In this document: one piece after another, positions 22,827 to 32,599 of the stretch
Layout of the letters: every line of letters begins with the position of its first letter
Position numbering within the stretch: the first letter of the stretch is position 1
Source of the DNA: Macrobrachium rosenbergii
Taxonomy: Eukaryota; Arthropoda; Malacostraca; Decapoda; Palaemonidae
Assembly: GCF_040412425.1 (NCBI RefSeq)
Contig: NC_089763.1
Coordinates: 51,557,087 to 51,621,086, forward strand
Reading direction: 5' to 3'
DNA: 64,000 nt
Translations under genes and position numbers: made by a program
The notes under the pieces: model-generated
Databases searched by the model: none
Told to the model about the DNA's origin: nothing
The model's input: only the letters and a program-made list of their open reading frames with translations

Positions 22827-23073
22827 TGTTTTATTTCTTTCTCTCTCTCTCTCTCATTTTTATGGATTCTCTCTGTTTCAAATAATTGATAAATAATTTC
22901 ACTCTCTTAAGTAAGGACAACCCTTATCTCTCTCAATCTCTCTCTCTCCTCTCTCAAGGATTCACAAATGTCAGGTGTCTGTGAAAAAATTGCATATGAC
23001 AATTAGGTTCCAATGAAAAGTTCACGTCCATGAATTCGCACAACTCAAATTGTGTAAGATCGAGGTATTACTG
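20906..23073. mobile_element. Large inverted-repeat (foldback) element with purine/pyrimidine arms
   Basis: The ends CAGTCATACCCCGAACTGAC and GATCGAGGTATTACTG are each flanked by TA, resembling the Tigger-like ends elsewhere. Long arms face each other: 21474-21887 (GA-rich) and 22545-22948 (CT-rich). For example AAGGGTTGTCCTTACTTAAG at about 21494 recurs inverted near 22905, and GAAATGATATTTGTTTGTTT at about 21846 recurs inverted near 22555. A second, tighter hairpin at the centre (about 22020-22073) has arms CCATAAAAATTTTCTC and GAGAATTTTTATGG. A MITE (22121-22474) sits in the loop. Arm identity is partial; the GA/CT tracts differ in length. Confidence 0.75.
22121..22474. mobile_element. Tigger/pogo-like MITE, CAGGCAGTCCC family, copy 5 (TTTACGACG subtype)
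   Basis: A 354-bp copy starting CAGGCAGTCCCCGGTTTATG and ending AACTGGGGACTGCCTG, flanked by TA. The body uses TTTACGACGC and GTCGTAAAC motifs rather than CGATAACC, and resembles copy 8 at 49510. It is located in the loop of the large inverted-repeat element. Confidence 0.82.
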
Positions 23074-23225
23074 TACAGTAATAGGATAATAGTTTAAGGT
23101 ATATTAGGTGTAGGATGATACTTTAAGTATACATTTGGTATTTGAACTTTCAAGATAGGCAGTTATAAGAGCTTTTTAGTGGGTGGTTGTGGTATGTATC
23201 CCCCACGAATACGAAGGTCAACTGT

Positions 23226-24335
23226 AAACACTCGGTATGCTTATAAACAATGAAGGGGCTTTTTATTGTACACAATTGGGGCAGTATGATGGGAACAGAA
23301 TTGGAGATTATTAAATGAAACTCGACTTTACTTAATCTAATTTATTAACATAATACTACAATGACCATCAAAAAGAATTTAACCTAATTAATTACCTTAA
23401 ATATAAGTTTAGTATACACAACCAACATACAATCTCAAACACTTCTGGTTCAAAATAAACGTCACATGCTCTTATCCCCAGTGTCTTTCACATAAATAAG
23501 TTCTGATAATCTCCAATCACGAGAGCAAATACTTTCATGGGAACATACACAACCATCAGTTGAGCCACGAGTTTAGCAGACTGTTTATGACCAAAGTCAA
23601 CAGCAATGTATGAGGGACCAATTAATTTATATCTGTCTAACTTTTCCACTGTTTGAAGAAGTTCTCCCACTCTGTAAACACTGGTCAGCCCAGCACCTAC
23701 TCCTTATTCTCACTGGGCCTCCGGCTCCCTAACAACTGAAATGACACTTTGCCCCTAGTTCACATAAGTAGTGCCTCCAGCCAATTCCAGTTTATATTAC
23801 TACCCTTACACTTGAAGGTATCTTGAGCCTCAAAACTGAAGGATCATCCTTATCCAGCACATTACAAACACAGTTCAGGTGCTCCACACTCATGTCAAGA
23901 TCACTCCTCAAGCTGGGTTAACACTTCCTTACATAAGACTTCCTATTAAAGGTGAATTGCTTCTTATTAAAGGTGATGGCTCTCACAGTTCAGGTGAAGG
24001 GGAGCTGCTCCTATTTTTACACGCTCGCATAAGCAAACTGCAAGTAAAAAAGTAAAAATAATGATTAATTAAACAATCATACACCAACAACACATTCATA
24101 AACAATATATACACACACAATAAACTTAATAAGGAAACAAAAAATTCAATCAAATAAAAAAACATCACAACAAAAACGGAGCAATTAATTCATACAAACG
24201 TCTTTCATCATACAAACCCAAACTTATACTACCACAACAATAAATTGCTCAAAAGGGTAAGTAAAAAACTCTAAGGGCATAAAACAGCAATCCTTACGTT
24301 TACTCCCCTTACATTGTCAACACCGCATAACTATA
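23226..24335. other. Unrecognised stretch before DIRS C
   Basis: About 1.1 kb of AT-rich sequence with only short open frames; one minus-strand frame at 23488-23670 has no family I recognise. The last 90 bp (about 24249-24335) repeat the AAGTAAAAAACTCTA...CATAAA...TGTCAACAC...GCATAACTA segment seen at 19439-19514. DIRS C therefore inserted into another copy of that repeat. Confidence 0.5.
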
Positions 24336-24665
24336 AAAGGGATTTTGACAAAGGAAAAATCTATTTCTGAGGAAGGTCCCGTGTCACCCGGTGAAATTCC
24401 ATTACAGCAATTTCTAGGTATAACCTTGCTAGATATACCAGAGAAAAAGAGCTTTCAGGAAAGCTGGGGTTACTACCCCAGTCGAGCGTCTTCTAGGAAG
24501 ACGTGGGTATAAGGAGGGTGAGTGAATACCACTACCACGGAAACCTACTCAAAAGATCTCTCCTGTCAAAACCCCGAACAGAGCGGTGAGCCGTTACAGC
24601 CCCACACCAAACACCCGCCAGGACAGCGACACCAGCGCCACCTACCTCATTCCATGCTAGCACTA
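24336..24665. repeat. Terminal inverted repeat of DIRS C (right end in element sense)
   Basis: Begins AAAAGGGATTTTGACAAAGG and runs to about 24665 (CCTCATTCCATGCTAGCAC). It is the inverted copy of 32228-32529 with scattered mismatches. An equivalent segment opens element E at 59396. Confidence 0.88.
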
Positions 24666-24714
24666 ACCCCAGACTTGGCATGTGCAAGAGGGGGGCAGAG
24701 TACTAGGTGATTCA

Positions 24715-24815
24715 GGGAGGGACACAGGGTGACACGGGACCTTCCTCAGAAATAGATTTTTCCTTTGTCAAAATCCCTTTTCTGAGTCCAGTCCTGTCAG
24801 CCGGTGAAATCAGTG
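24715..24815. repeat. Internal complementary region of DIRS C
   Basis: 24727-24782 is the reverse complement of the tip at 24336-24392, and 24778-24807 is the reverse complement of the opposite tip at about 32497-32529 (GACTGGACTCAGAAA). The two halves meet at CCCTTTTCTGAG, so the joined ends of a circular form are written here. Confidence 0.88.
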
Positions 24816-25419
24816 ATAGAGAATCATGCCAAGGCTGCAACTACCAGGAAAAAGAAACTGGGGGTAATCTGAAGAAAAACAAAATTTACAAAATAATTTT
24901 AATTAAGCAATCTCTTTCATGTGAGCAAGAATACTAAGACTAAGGCATATTAAATCTAAGGCACATCAAAAACTTAATACTATGAGACAAGGGGAGGTCC
25001 CCGAACAACGGAGAAGAGGCCCCAAAAAAATCTTAAAATTACTTGAAATTAAAGCTTGAAACATGAAAATGAGCACAAAATAACTGTAAATATAACCTTA
25101 ATACTATACACATAAACTTATTCTAAACACGTAAGAGAAAAAATCAATGAGCATTAACATATACATATATCTGGGGTACATGGTCCCAAATAAAAATCTG
25201 TCCAGTACCCCACAAGAAAAACAATCATGGCATATCAGATTACACTTTTTCCAATAACAGGTACAAAAACATCAATATGAGGAGCCAGGCAGTGAGGCAT
25301 AATCAACCAGGAGAATAAGCAGAAAAGTAAATGAGGCAGGCGGGCGGGGGAAAAGGAAAGGACAAGGATATGATTAATTAAGGTGGGGAGATGACACTTC
25401 CCACAGCTATGGTAGAAAA

Positions 25420-26340
25420 TTTCAGGGCTTCCAGAACGTTTTTAAATAGTGGCGTTTAAACACTAGAGGTGATTTCCAACCCGTGTATTTAGAGAGTTCT
25501 GAGAAGTCCATATTATGAAAGTAATTAATGGAAGTAGCAACTGCTCGAATATCATGAACCTTAGGAACTGAATCTGGGTTGGCCTGTTTAATAATGAAAT
25601 AAAGAATTTGTTGTCTTATAGCATTTAGTGAAAGAGTACCACCTTTCTCCCTGATAAAAAGAGGACCCGACTTACACTGTGGAGTTCTTAAAGGTAAGAT
25701 TTAAGTGTATAAACTGGACATAAAGACTGGTCTTGAGGAAGGGGCACCACCTTCCAAGGAGACCACCTGTCTTGTGGGTCTTCGTTCTTAGCTAAAAATC
25801 TAGGGTCAGGGGAAAGGAGGACCTCTCCAGACGGGAGGAAGTTCACATAATTATCACCTCTAGTGAGAGCCGACAGCTCTGAGATTCTAGCACCTGAAGC
25901 CAAGCTAATCAAAAATAAGGTCTTCCTTAACAGATCCTGATAAGAGCAATGAAAGTTATCCATCTCTGATGCTAACTTGAGGACGTCATTGAGAAACCAC
26001 GTAACAGACTGTGGGCGTGATACTGGTCTCAGACGAGCGCATGCTCTGGGGATAGATGAAAAGTAAGAATCTGTAAGGTCGATTTTAAAGCCGTAAAGAA
26101 ATACTTTCTTTAATGCTGATTTGATTGTGGTAATAGTGGCTGGAGCAAGGCCTTTCTCAAACAATGATCTAAAGAAGGAAACTCCTAAATTAGCTGTCAT
26201 GACCTTGGCTTCAGATGCTTTTAGGAAGGAGGCTAATTTTTGACTGCTGAGTCATACTGTCTAATAGTAGAATCTCTTTATCTGATTCTAAAAACAGAGT
26301 GTTGACAGGGTCAATGTTTGCTCCTTTTTGGGCTGCGAAT
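25420..26340 (-). pseudogene. DIRS C tyrosine recombinase
   Basis: Recombinase for integrating the element. The best frame (26200-25688) reads MTANLGVSFFRSLFEKGLAP, a core-binding helix region, then TLFLISLASGARISELSALT with the first catalytic Arg (ASGARISEL), and LCPVYTLKSYL. The frame is then broken, but the next bases give LFIREKGGTLSLNAIRQQI, VHDIRAVATSINYFHNMDF (the His-x-x-Arg box, about 25565-25510) and FKRHYLKTFW with the nucleophilic Tyr (about 25440). All four catalytic positions are therefore still legible, unlike A and B. Near the end I read LKTFWKP then a stop. A stop or frameshift near 25690 splits the gene. Confidence 0.88.
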
Positions 26341-28143
26341 TTTATAAAGTCCATAAAACTAGGGCATTCTGAATTCTTGAGGAAGCTGACACAGTCTTGG
26401 TTTGTACTGTCTGGGTCAGAATGGGCTTGGGAATCACTGACTCCGAATCCCAGTTCCTGAAGAAGAGGGAACCAATTGCTCTTCGGCCAATAGGGGCTAC
26501 TAGGCTAATTGACCTTTGAATGTCCTGAGTTTGTGTAAAACTTTCAGCAGTAAATTTATTGGAGGGAAAAGATAAATCTTCTCCCAATTGTTCCAATCTA
26601 CTGTCATTGCATCCTGGCATATGCCTGAGGGTCCAGGTTGGGGGCCACATAACAGGGGAGCTTGAAGTTGCTCTCCGTTGCGAACAGATCCACTTGGAGG
26701 CCCGGAACCTGGCGGCAAATCCATTTGAAAGATTCCACGTCCAGGGACCACTCCGTCTCCAACGGAGTAGTCCTGGACAGGGAATCCGCCACCACGCCCG
26801 CCACCCCCGCTAGGTGGGTGGCTGACAGGTGCCAGCTGTGCTTGTTCGCCAGGGAGAAGATAGCAACCATTACTTGGTTTACTCGACCTGATTTGGAGCC
26901 GCCCCTGTTGATGCAATGAACTACCACTGCGCTGTCCAATACCAACCTGATATGAATCCGGTTGGGGGCGGATTTTCTTCAAAGTTAGAAAGACCGCCAT
27001 AGCTTCCAGGGTGTTTATATGGAACTGCTGAAACATTGTGGACCACGTTCCTTGTACTTTTGTTTTGGTGAATATCCCCCAGCCGCTTAGGGAAGCGTCT
27101 GTGTGAACAACTAGTGCCGGAGGGGGAAATTGAAGCGAACTGTATTGGACAGGCCCTTTGACCCTAGGCCCAAGGATAAGCAATCTTGTCTTTAAGATTT
27201 GAGGAATGGAGGAGACCTTGTCTCTGAGCTTGACATTGGCTCGACTCCGCCACACTCTGTTTATGTCTTTTAATTTCGCTTTTAAGAGCAGGTCTGTCAC
27301 TGAGGCAAACTGAAGAGATCCAAGGACCCTTTCTTGGGACCGGCGGGATGCTGATGGATTTTTGAGAAATCTCTTGGTGAGAGATGCTATCTCTTTCCTC
27401 TTGGGAGGCGGGAAGGGACAGCGTGTGAGAGACAGATCCCACTGGAGACCCAACCACTGAAACCGGGACTCGGAGTCAGGCGGGACTTCTCTCTGTTCAG
27501 TTGAAAACCCAGCGACTCCAGGAAATTGATGACTATGGACGTAGCTTTCTGACACTCCGGAACTGTTGGTGCCCAAATTATCCAATCGTCCAAATATGCT
27601 GCTAGGGATATCCCTTGAGACCGGAGTTGTTGAACTACCGTGTCCGCCAGCTTTGGTGAATATCCTGGGCGCAATGTTCAGACCGAAGGGCATGACCCTG
27701 AAGGAGTAGGCTTGATTCCCCGGAGTCTGAAACCGAGGAACTGAGAGAAGTTCCGCGCAACCGGGACGTGATAATAAGCGTCTGAAAGATCGATGGAGGT
27801 GGTGACGGCTCCACGCGGAAGTAGAGTCCGTGCCTGGAGCTACCGTAAGCATGCGAAATTTGTCGCATTTTATGTAGAGATTTAGACGCGACAGATCCAG
27901 GATCACTCTTTGCTGATCGGAGTCTTTTTGGGAACAGTGAATAACCTGCCTTGAAACTTTAGGTGCCTTACTTTCTTTATTGCCCGTTTGTTGAGCAATT
28001 CTGTCACGTAATCCCGTAGGATTGATGAGGGTGGCTGGTAAAACCTGGTTAGAGGAGGAGGGTCTTTGATCCAGCTCCATCCTAGTCCTTTGGACACAAT
28101 GCTGTGTGCCCAAGGGCTGAAGGTCCATTGGTCCCTGAACCAA
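26340..28143 (-). pseudogene. DIRS C reverse transcriptase-RNase H polyprotein, frameshifted
   Basis: Copies element RNA and degrades the RNA strand. Motifs in order on the minus strand: VILDLSRLNLYIKCDKFRML (about 27900), RVMPFGLNIAPRIFTKAG (about 27690), AAYLDDWIIWAP in a neighbouring frame (YxDD active site, about 27590) and WLGLQWDLSL (about 27460). The thumb region follows with KVLGSLQFASVTDLL-like sequence (27300). RNase H: VVHTDASLSGWGIF (about 27110), NTLEAMAVFLTL, LDSAVVVHCINRGG (about 26935) and GVVADSLSRT (about 26780). After it comes LQVDLFATESNFKLPCYVAP and LFPPINLLLKVLHKLR, the block conserved in DIRS elements. At least two frame changes are needed. A 547-codon open stretch covers much of it, which suggests moderate age. 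Confidence 0.9.
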
Positions 28144-29837
28144 AACAGGCGACCGCCTACCTGTGTTTCTCAGTGGGAGGGAGTGGGTTTATTCCCCTAC
28201 CACGTCCAGGTCTTCCCCTTGGGGTGGTGTTGGGCTTCCCTCTGTGAAAGGACCTGCCTCTTCCTCCCTTGCAACCTGTTAAGGCCGTGAAAGTAACCAC
28301 GGCCCTCCGTATGTGGGGTTGTATGCTGGCGGTGACATCCACAAATAGAGGGTGCAGCTGGTTGGACCAGCACATACTGTTGGGGGTGAGCCTTGGAAGT
28401 GGAAGGCTGCTGCTACTGCTGAGACCGGGACGGCTTGGACTACCGCCTGATGGTGGGGCCTCTTATGCCTCCTAAAACCTCCTCTCGATTGGGGGCCCGC
28501 CAGATTCTGGGGTCTTGGCGCTTATAGGCCGGGATGCCCCAGCGAGAACGAAGACTCTGGTTGGCCCTGTAGCCTCTGCCATAACATTATGACCTCCTCT
28601 TCAGGGAAGAGGTTAGGTCCCCAGATCGAGCTTTTCACGAGCTTGTTAGGCTCGTGGCGGATAGTCGCATCGGCAAAGATGAACTTCCGACATTCCAGTC
28701 TGGCCATAATAAACTCAAATACAGTCAGACTGAAAATAAATAATAAAATTTAGCCAAAACCTGAAAGAATTTCGTCCGAGCAGGAGATGGCAGTGGCTTC
28801 AGAAAGGCATACGGAGTTCAAGGATCGGGCTAAATTAACCCGGAAGCATCAAACTCTGCTTTCAAAGAGCTTCCGGCAGCTTAGGGAGCTGCTCACTAAA
28901 CTGTGAGGAAGCGCAGAAGGGGTCCAACTTCCCGACCGTGAAAGTGGACGGGGCTTCCAGCCAGAACTCATTACTTCCTGGGAATACCAGGGAAGTAGGG
29001 TCTGTCTCCCTTAGCTGTGGTAACGGGATTACCATCAAAGCACGCTCGGGCGTGGCCAGAGCGACTTTGTTTAAGCAAGGGGTGGGAAGGTTGTCTCCCA
29101 GGGCAAACATAGTGAAGTTGCCCTTGAAAGGAGTCAACTTTGTGTTGTCTGCCTGCCACTCCGTCAGAGTGCGCAGGAGAGCCGACTGAGCTTGGTCCCT
29201 AGGGACGATGACAGTCTCCCTAGGGACCTTGTCTGACTGAATCCAAGCTTCCTCAGTCAGCCTTACGAAGCCTGGAGTAAGGGGGCAGGAGATCGGGGGA
29301 AGAACTCCAATCCTCCAACCGTCTCGTGCCAAGACCATCAAGGTTAGTTTGCCATCATGTTGGATGGCCCGGAGTGCAAAACGCCAAGGGTTACCGACAT
29401 CGAACGGCGGGAGGTCCGCCAGTGTCGGGGATAACATACTGTGGTTCAGCTGGGGTGGGTGAGCCATTCCCGCCAGTATGTTATCATGACTGGCCAAACT
29501 TTTCCGAGACCTTACTGTCAGATTTTTGTTAAATCTCGGTTAATCCAAGTCCTCCGAGAACCTTTGTAACATCTGATTTCGCAAAGGCCTTCTGCGTAAA
29601 GGCAGGTTGGCGAGGAGGGCTTGATTTTGAGCCCTCTTACTCGCGCCTTTGCTGGAGGAACCAGACTTGCTCCCGGAGGCTACAGGCCCTGAAACCTTAG
29701 CCTTCGACGGGGGAAAGGCGATGCCTTCTTGGAGGTCGAGGACTTATAGCCCTTATTAGCCTTCCATGAAGTCTTCAACTTCAACTTGGGGATAGCAGAT
29801 GGAGCCCTATCACCCAAGGAGGAAGACTTTACAAAAC

Positions 29838-29915
29838 CTGCAAATGAAGAAATTGATGAAGCAGGGGAAGTCAAATAAAGGGGGCCCGCCCCAACAACCT
29901 CACCTCACCACTTAC
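29838..29915 (-). other. Candidate intron 2 in DIRS C gag
   Basis: 78 bp on the minus strand with donor GTAAGTGG and acceptor CTTCATTTGCAG after a pyrimidine-rich stretch. The flanking blocks (AVEQDQV and GFVKSSSLGD) both look like gag. Their phases do not match without a one-base correction, so this intron is less certain than the one at 30214. Confidence 0.45.
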
Positions 29916-30213
29916 CACCTGGTCCTGCTCAACAGCCATGGGTTCCAGGTTGAGATCCATGGCGGCTACGATCCTCCGAGACCTCAGCGTAAAGGATATC
30001 CACTTGGGGTGGCTGGGTCTCATCCCGGATCTGCTGGATGATAGGGGTGGCAAGATCTTCAGGCACTATCCGCCACCCGTGCGCCGGGGTAGAGCAAGTC
30101 CCTCAACCTGGCGTCGAGGACGTAGGGCTTCCCGACGGAACGTTCCTTCCAAACCCAGCCACCCAGGCTCGGAGAGGGATTCCAAGGCAGACTTCTTGGA
30201 AGACTTCATCCGC

Positions 30214-30323
30214 CTGTGAGAAAGCCAACAATTAGCTAAAAAAAAAACATTCCGGGAACTCATAAACAATATACAATATAATATGAGGAGCATAAAACGG
30301 AGGAATGAAAGACTGTTACTTAC
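30214..30323 (-). other. Candidate intron 1 in DIRS C gag
   Basis: 110 bp on the minus strand with donor TCG|GTAAGT and acceptor TTGGCTTTCTCACAG. Excision joins DES to ADEVFQEV in phase 0 and the downstream frame stays open for about 35 codons. The preceding exon is itself bounded upstream by an acceptor at about 30492-30494. Confidence 0.65.
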
Positions 30324-30499
30324 CGACTCATCCTGGACAGTTGTGCAGAGAGCGAAGCAAACCTCACAACCATCAGGGTGCCAGACAACCAGGTCATCCA
30401 GTCGGACCGCACAACCAGCGTGGTCCGGCAAACTGGTGACCGTAAGGTTGTTGGAGGAGGCGGTGCACCCCGGCTCCTCACAGCGAACAGTCTGTAAGT

Positions 30500-32227
30500 A
30501 AAACAGTACATGAACCTCCCACTCTAAGCAAGCTAAAGCTGGAAAGGCCGGAAACTCACTGCAACCGAATACTCCGGTGGAGAAGAACTCCCAATCATAA
30601 ACTGGGCCAATAAGCTCTAAATTACATAGAGTGGAAGGTAAGAAAGCGTGTGACCCGGAGTACTCCGGGAATGGAAGAGAGAGACAGGGACCAACCCTAA
30701 GGGCTGCCAGTAAAATAACGGGTTTGCCCCGGGTATAGGGAACCGGACTCACTTATAAAATGAATTAAGGAAAATATTCCTGTAGATAAACAAACTTATC
30801 TAAAACAAAAACAAAAACAAAAACAGTAATAAGTGATGGTAAGAACTCAAGAGGACGGAAGGATCCGCTCCTCTAAAATGAACAACCTTCCTCACCTTAC
30901 TTCCCTGTATCGGAGAAACAAGACAGGTAAAATGCTCAGTATGTTTCATAACATAGGCTGAAGCAATATGTTACCGTATCAGCGTAACCCGATAAAGACG
31001 AGAGGTGGGATAGTGACTTCGAAACGTAAACAAACCACCAACCCCAATACAGCGATGCTAGGGACTGATATGGGAGGGAGCGAATCCTCAACCAATAGAG
31101 GAGTCCCTGAACTCGGAGAAAACGCCATCTAGCGTCACCCCCGCACGAGAGCAAGGCTGGAGAGGGAGGGGGAAGGGAGGGGAGAGGTTTAAGGCTACCA
31201 GGAAGGAACAGGAGACAGGGAAAAACTCACCCGCTCAACTGCACCATACCTCCAAGAATAATGAATCTTGGAAGGGTGGAATGCCACTGGAAGCAACACA
31301 ACCCGAACCCGACTCTACCTAGGCGAAGCCTAATATGGTCCTAACCTTAACATAGGCTAGGAAAAAGGGAGGAGGGGCAGAAGGAGGAGGAAGCAACAGG
31401 GAGAGAAATTTTGTGCTGAGAACCAACCAGGATCGAGAATGGCGGGCAAGGGGGCGACTAGCCTAGAGGAAACACAACCAAAGAACTCTATTCCCCCAAA
31501 TGGAGGAAGAGAGGACTAAGGGGCTCACTCTGCCCACCAAAAACGATCCCGGAGGAAACAGCAACAAAACTCCCTCAACCTGAACTCCTCACCCAGGGCA
31601 AGGGATGGATGCAAACAGCCTACTCCACAAAATAACCATCACTATAAAAACTAAATTGTGCTCAACAGAGTGCGTAGCCTACCCCGGGAAGCGGTTAGAT
31701 CTGAGGCTGCCGCCAGCACCGGAGGTAAACAACAAAACAAAAAAAATAAATAAAATAAAATAAAATAAAAAGAGAGCACCATCTTCAAGAAAATAATTAG
31801 CCTAGTGAGACCAAAAATAAAAAGGAACCCAACCTGGAGGGGGGGAACCTGGACGGGCATCACTCTCACCAAGGCCACTAGGCCAATGAAATAATTCACT
31901 AAAATGGGGAGCCACCGCAGGGAACCACCAGGAAGGGGACCAAGGGGCAAAATTTATCTATAACGACAGGAGACAACTCCAACTGAAAAGAACTGAAGGA
32001 GTCGCCTCCTTGTCCAGACATGGCTGGCAAACGCCGTGGGCGACATAATAAGATCTCAATATTTATGAAAATACGAGACCTTAACAGCCAAAAATTCAGA
32101 ACAAAACCCCACAAGAAGATGGTACTTAACTTGGAAATGGTAAAGCTGCTCGATGCCATCTCAGAAAGCAGAAAAATCCAAAAAATGGAAAGACGAGCAC
32201 ACAAAAGAAACAGAGATTTCACGTGCT
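30500..32227 (-). other. DIRS C 5' region between terminal repeat and gag
   Basis: About 1.7 kb with no convincing frame. The part 31780-32225 is clearly shared with element E (59700-60189), including TAGGCTAATTATTTTCTTG and GATGCCCGTCCAGG on the minus strand, so it belongs to the family's 5' untranslated region. The splice donor pairing with the acceptor near 30494 may lie here. I see no promoter motif. Confidence 0.55.
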
Positions 32228-32529
32228 AGAAAATGGAATGAGGTAGGTGGCGCTGGTGTCGCCGTCCTGGCGGGTGTTTGGTGTGGGGGCTGTAACGGCT
32301 CACCGCTCTGTTCAAAAATTTGATAAGGAGAGATCTTTCAGTAGGTTTCCGTGGTAGTGGTATTTCTCACCCCTCCTTATACCGACGTCTTCCTAGAAGA
32401 CGCTCGACTGGGGTAGTAACCCCAGCTTTCCTGAAAGCTCTTTTTCTCTGGTATATCTAGCAAGGTTATACCTAGAAATTCGTGCTGTAATGGAATTTCA
32501 CCGGCTGACACGGGACTGGACTCAGAAAT
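32228..32529. repeat. Terminal inverted repeat of DIRS C (left end in element sense)
   Basis: Inverted partner of 24336-24665. It contains CTGTAACGGCTCACCGCTCT and ends CGGGACTGGACTCAGAAA. The tip sequences of the two repeats differ after the shared part, as expected for DIRS ends, and each is matched by one half of the complementary region. Confidence 0.88.
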
Positions 32530-32599
32530 GCCCAGTATAATTATAAACAACCACCATCACACTTTAAACTGAAAGCTTTATACAGAAGGCAATTATATA

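Larger units (their letters stand above)
19523..23224. mobile_element. Tigger/pogo-like element, CAGTCGACCCC family, with nested insertions
   Basis: The left end CAGTCGACCCCCACTATTCA (TA before it at 19521-19522) pairs with the right end CGAATACGAAGGTCAACTG (TA at 23225-23226). CAGT(T/C)GACC ends with a TA duplication resemble Tigger/MER2-type elements. Near the right end, TTTGAACTTTCAAGATAGGCAG resembles the interior of the copy at 32600-33769, supporting a single family. The inside is inflated by the 688-bp duplication and the inverted-repeat element at 20906-23073. I see no transposase. Confidence 0.6.
28480..30491 (-). pseudogene. DIRS C gag-like gene with apparent introns
   Basis: Capsid-like gene. 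An apparent 168-bp exon (30491-30324) encodes TVRCEEPGCTASSNNLTVTS, then HAGC, GCEVCFALC and QDES, a cysteine-rich gag N-terminus. It is bounded by acceptor TTTTACTTACAG and donor GTAAGT. Removing 30323-30214 joins it in frame to ADEVFQEVCLGIPLRAWVAG. A second candidate intron (29915-29838) precedes GFVKSSSLGDRAPSAIPK. The last part (29497-28862 and beyond) holds TLTEWQADNTKLTPFKGNF, matching element F (TEWQAENSKFTP), and MARLECRKFIFADATIRHEP. Stops and frame changes are present between the blocks. No start codon is identified. Confidence 0.7.
24336..32529 (-). mobile_element. DIRS-type retrotransposon C, complete outline
   Basis: A minus-strand element of about 8.2 kb. Reading 5' to 3' it runs from 32529 to 24336: left terminal repeat (about 32529-32228), 5' region, gag with introns (about 30491-28480), reverse transcriptase/RNase H (about 28140-26340), tyrosine recombinase (about 26340-25420), internal complementary region (about 24815-24715) and the other terminal repeat (24665-24336). 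The terminal repeats (about 300 bp) are inverted copies sharing GAGCGGTGAGCCGTTACAGC and the GTGTCACCCGGTGAAATTCC segment. The complementary region predicts both tips exactly. Frames are broken in several places. E and F belong to the same clade. Confidence 0.9.

Noticed and set aside
22578..22896. Overlapping open frames of about 100 residues rich in Ser-Leu
   Set aside because: They are translations of CT runs in the inverted-repeat arm; composition is low-complexity and there is no motif.
23240..24250. Possible solo LTR
   Set aside because: No TG...CA ends with a target duplication, no primer-binding site and no polymerase could be found.
28938..29532. Plus-strand open frames of 68-83 residues
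   Set aside because: They are antisense shadows of the DIRS C gag, which has the supported motifs on the minus strand.
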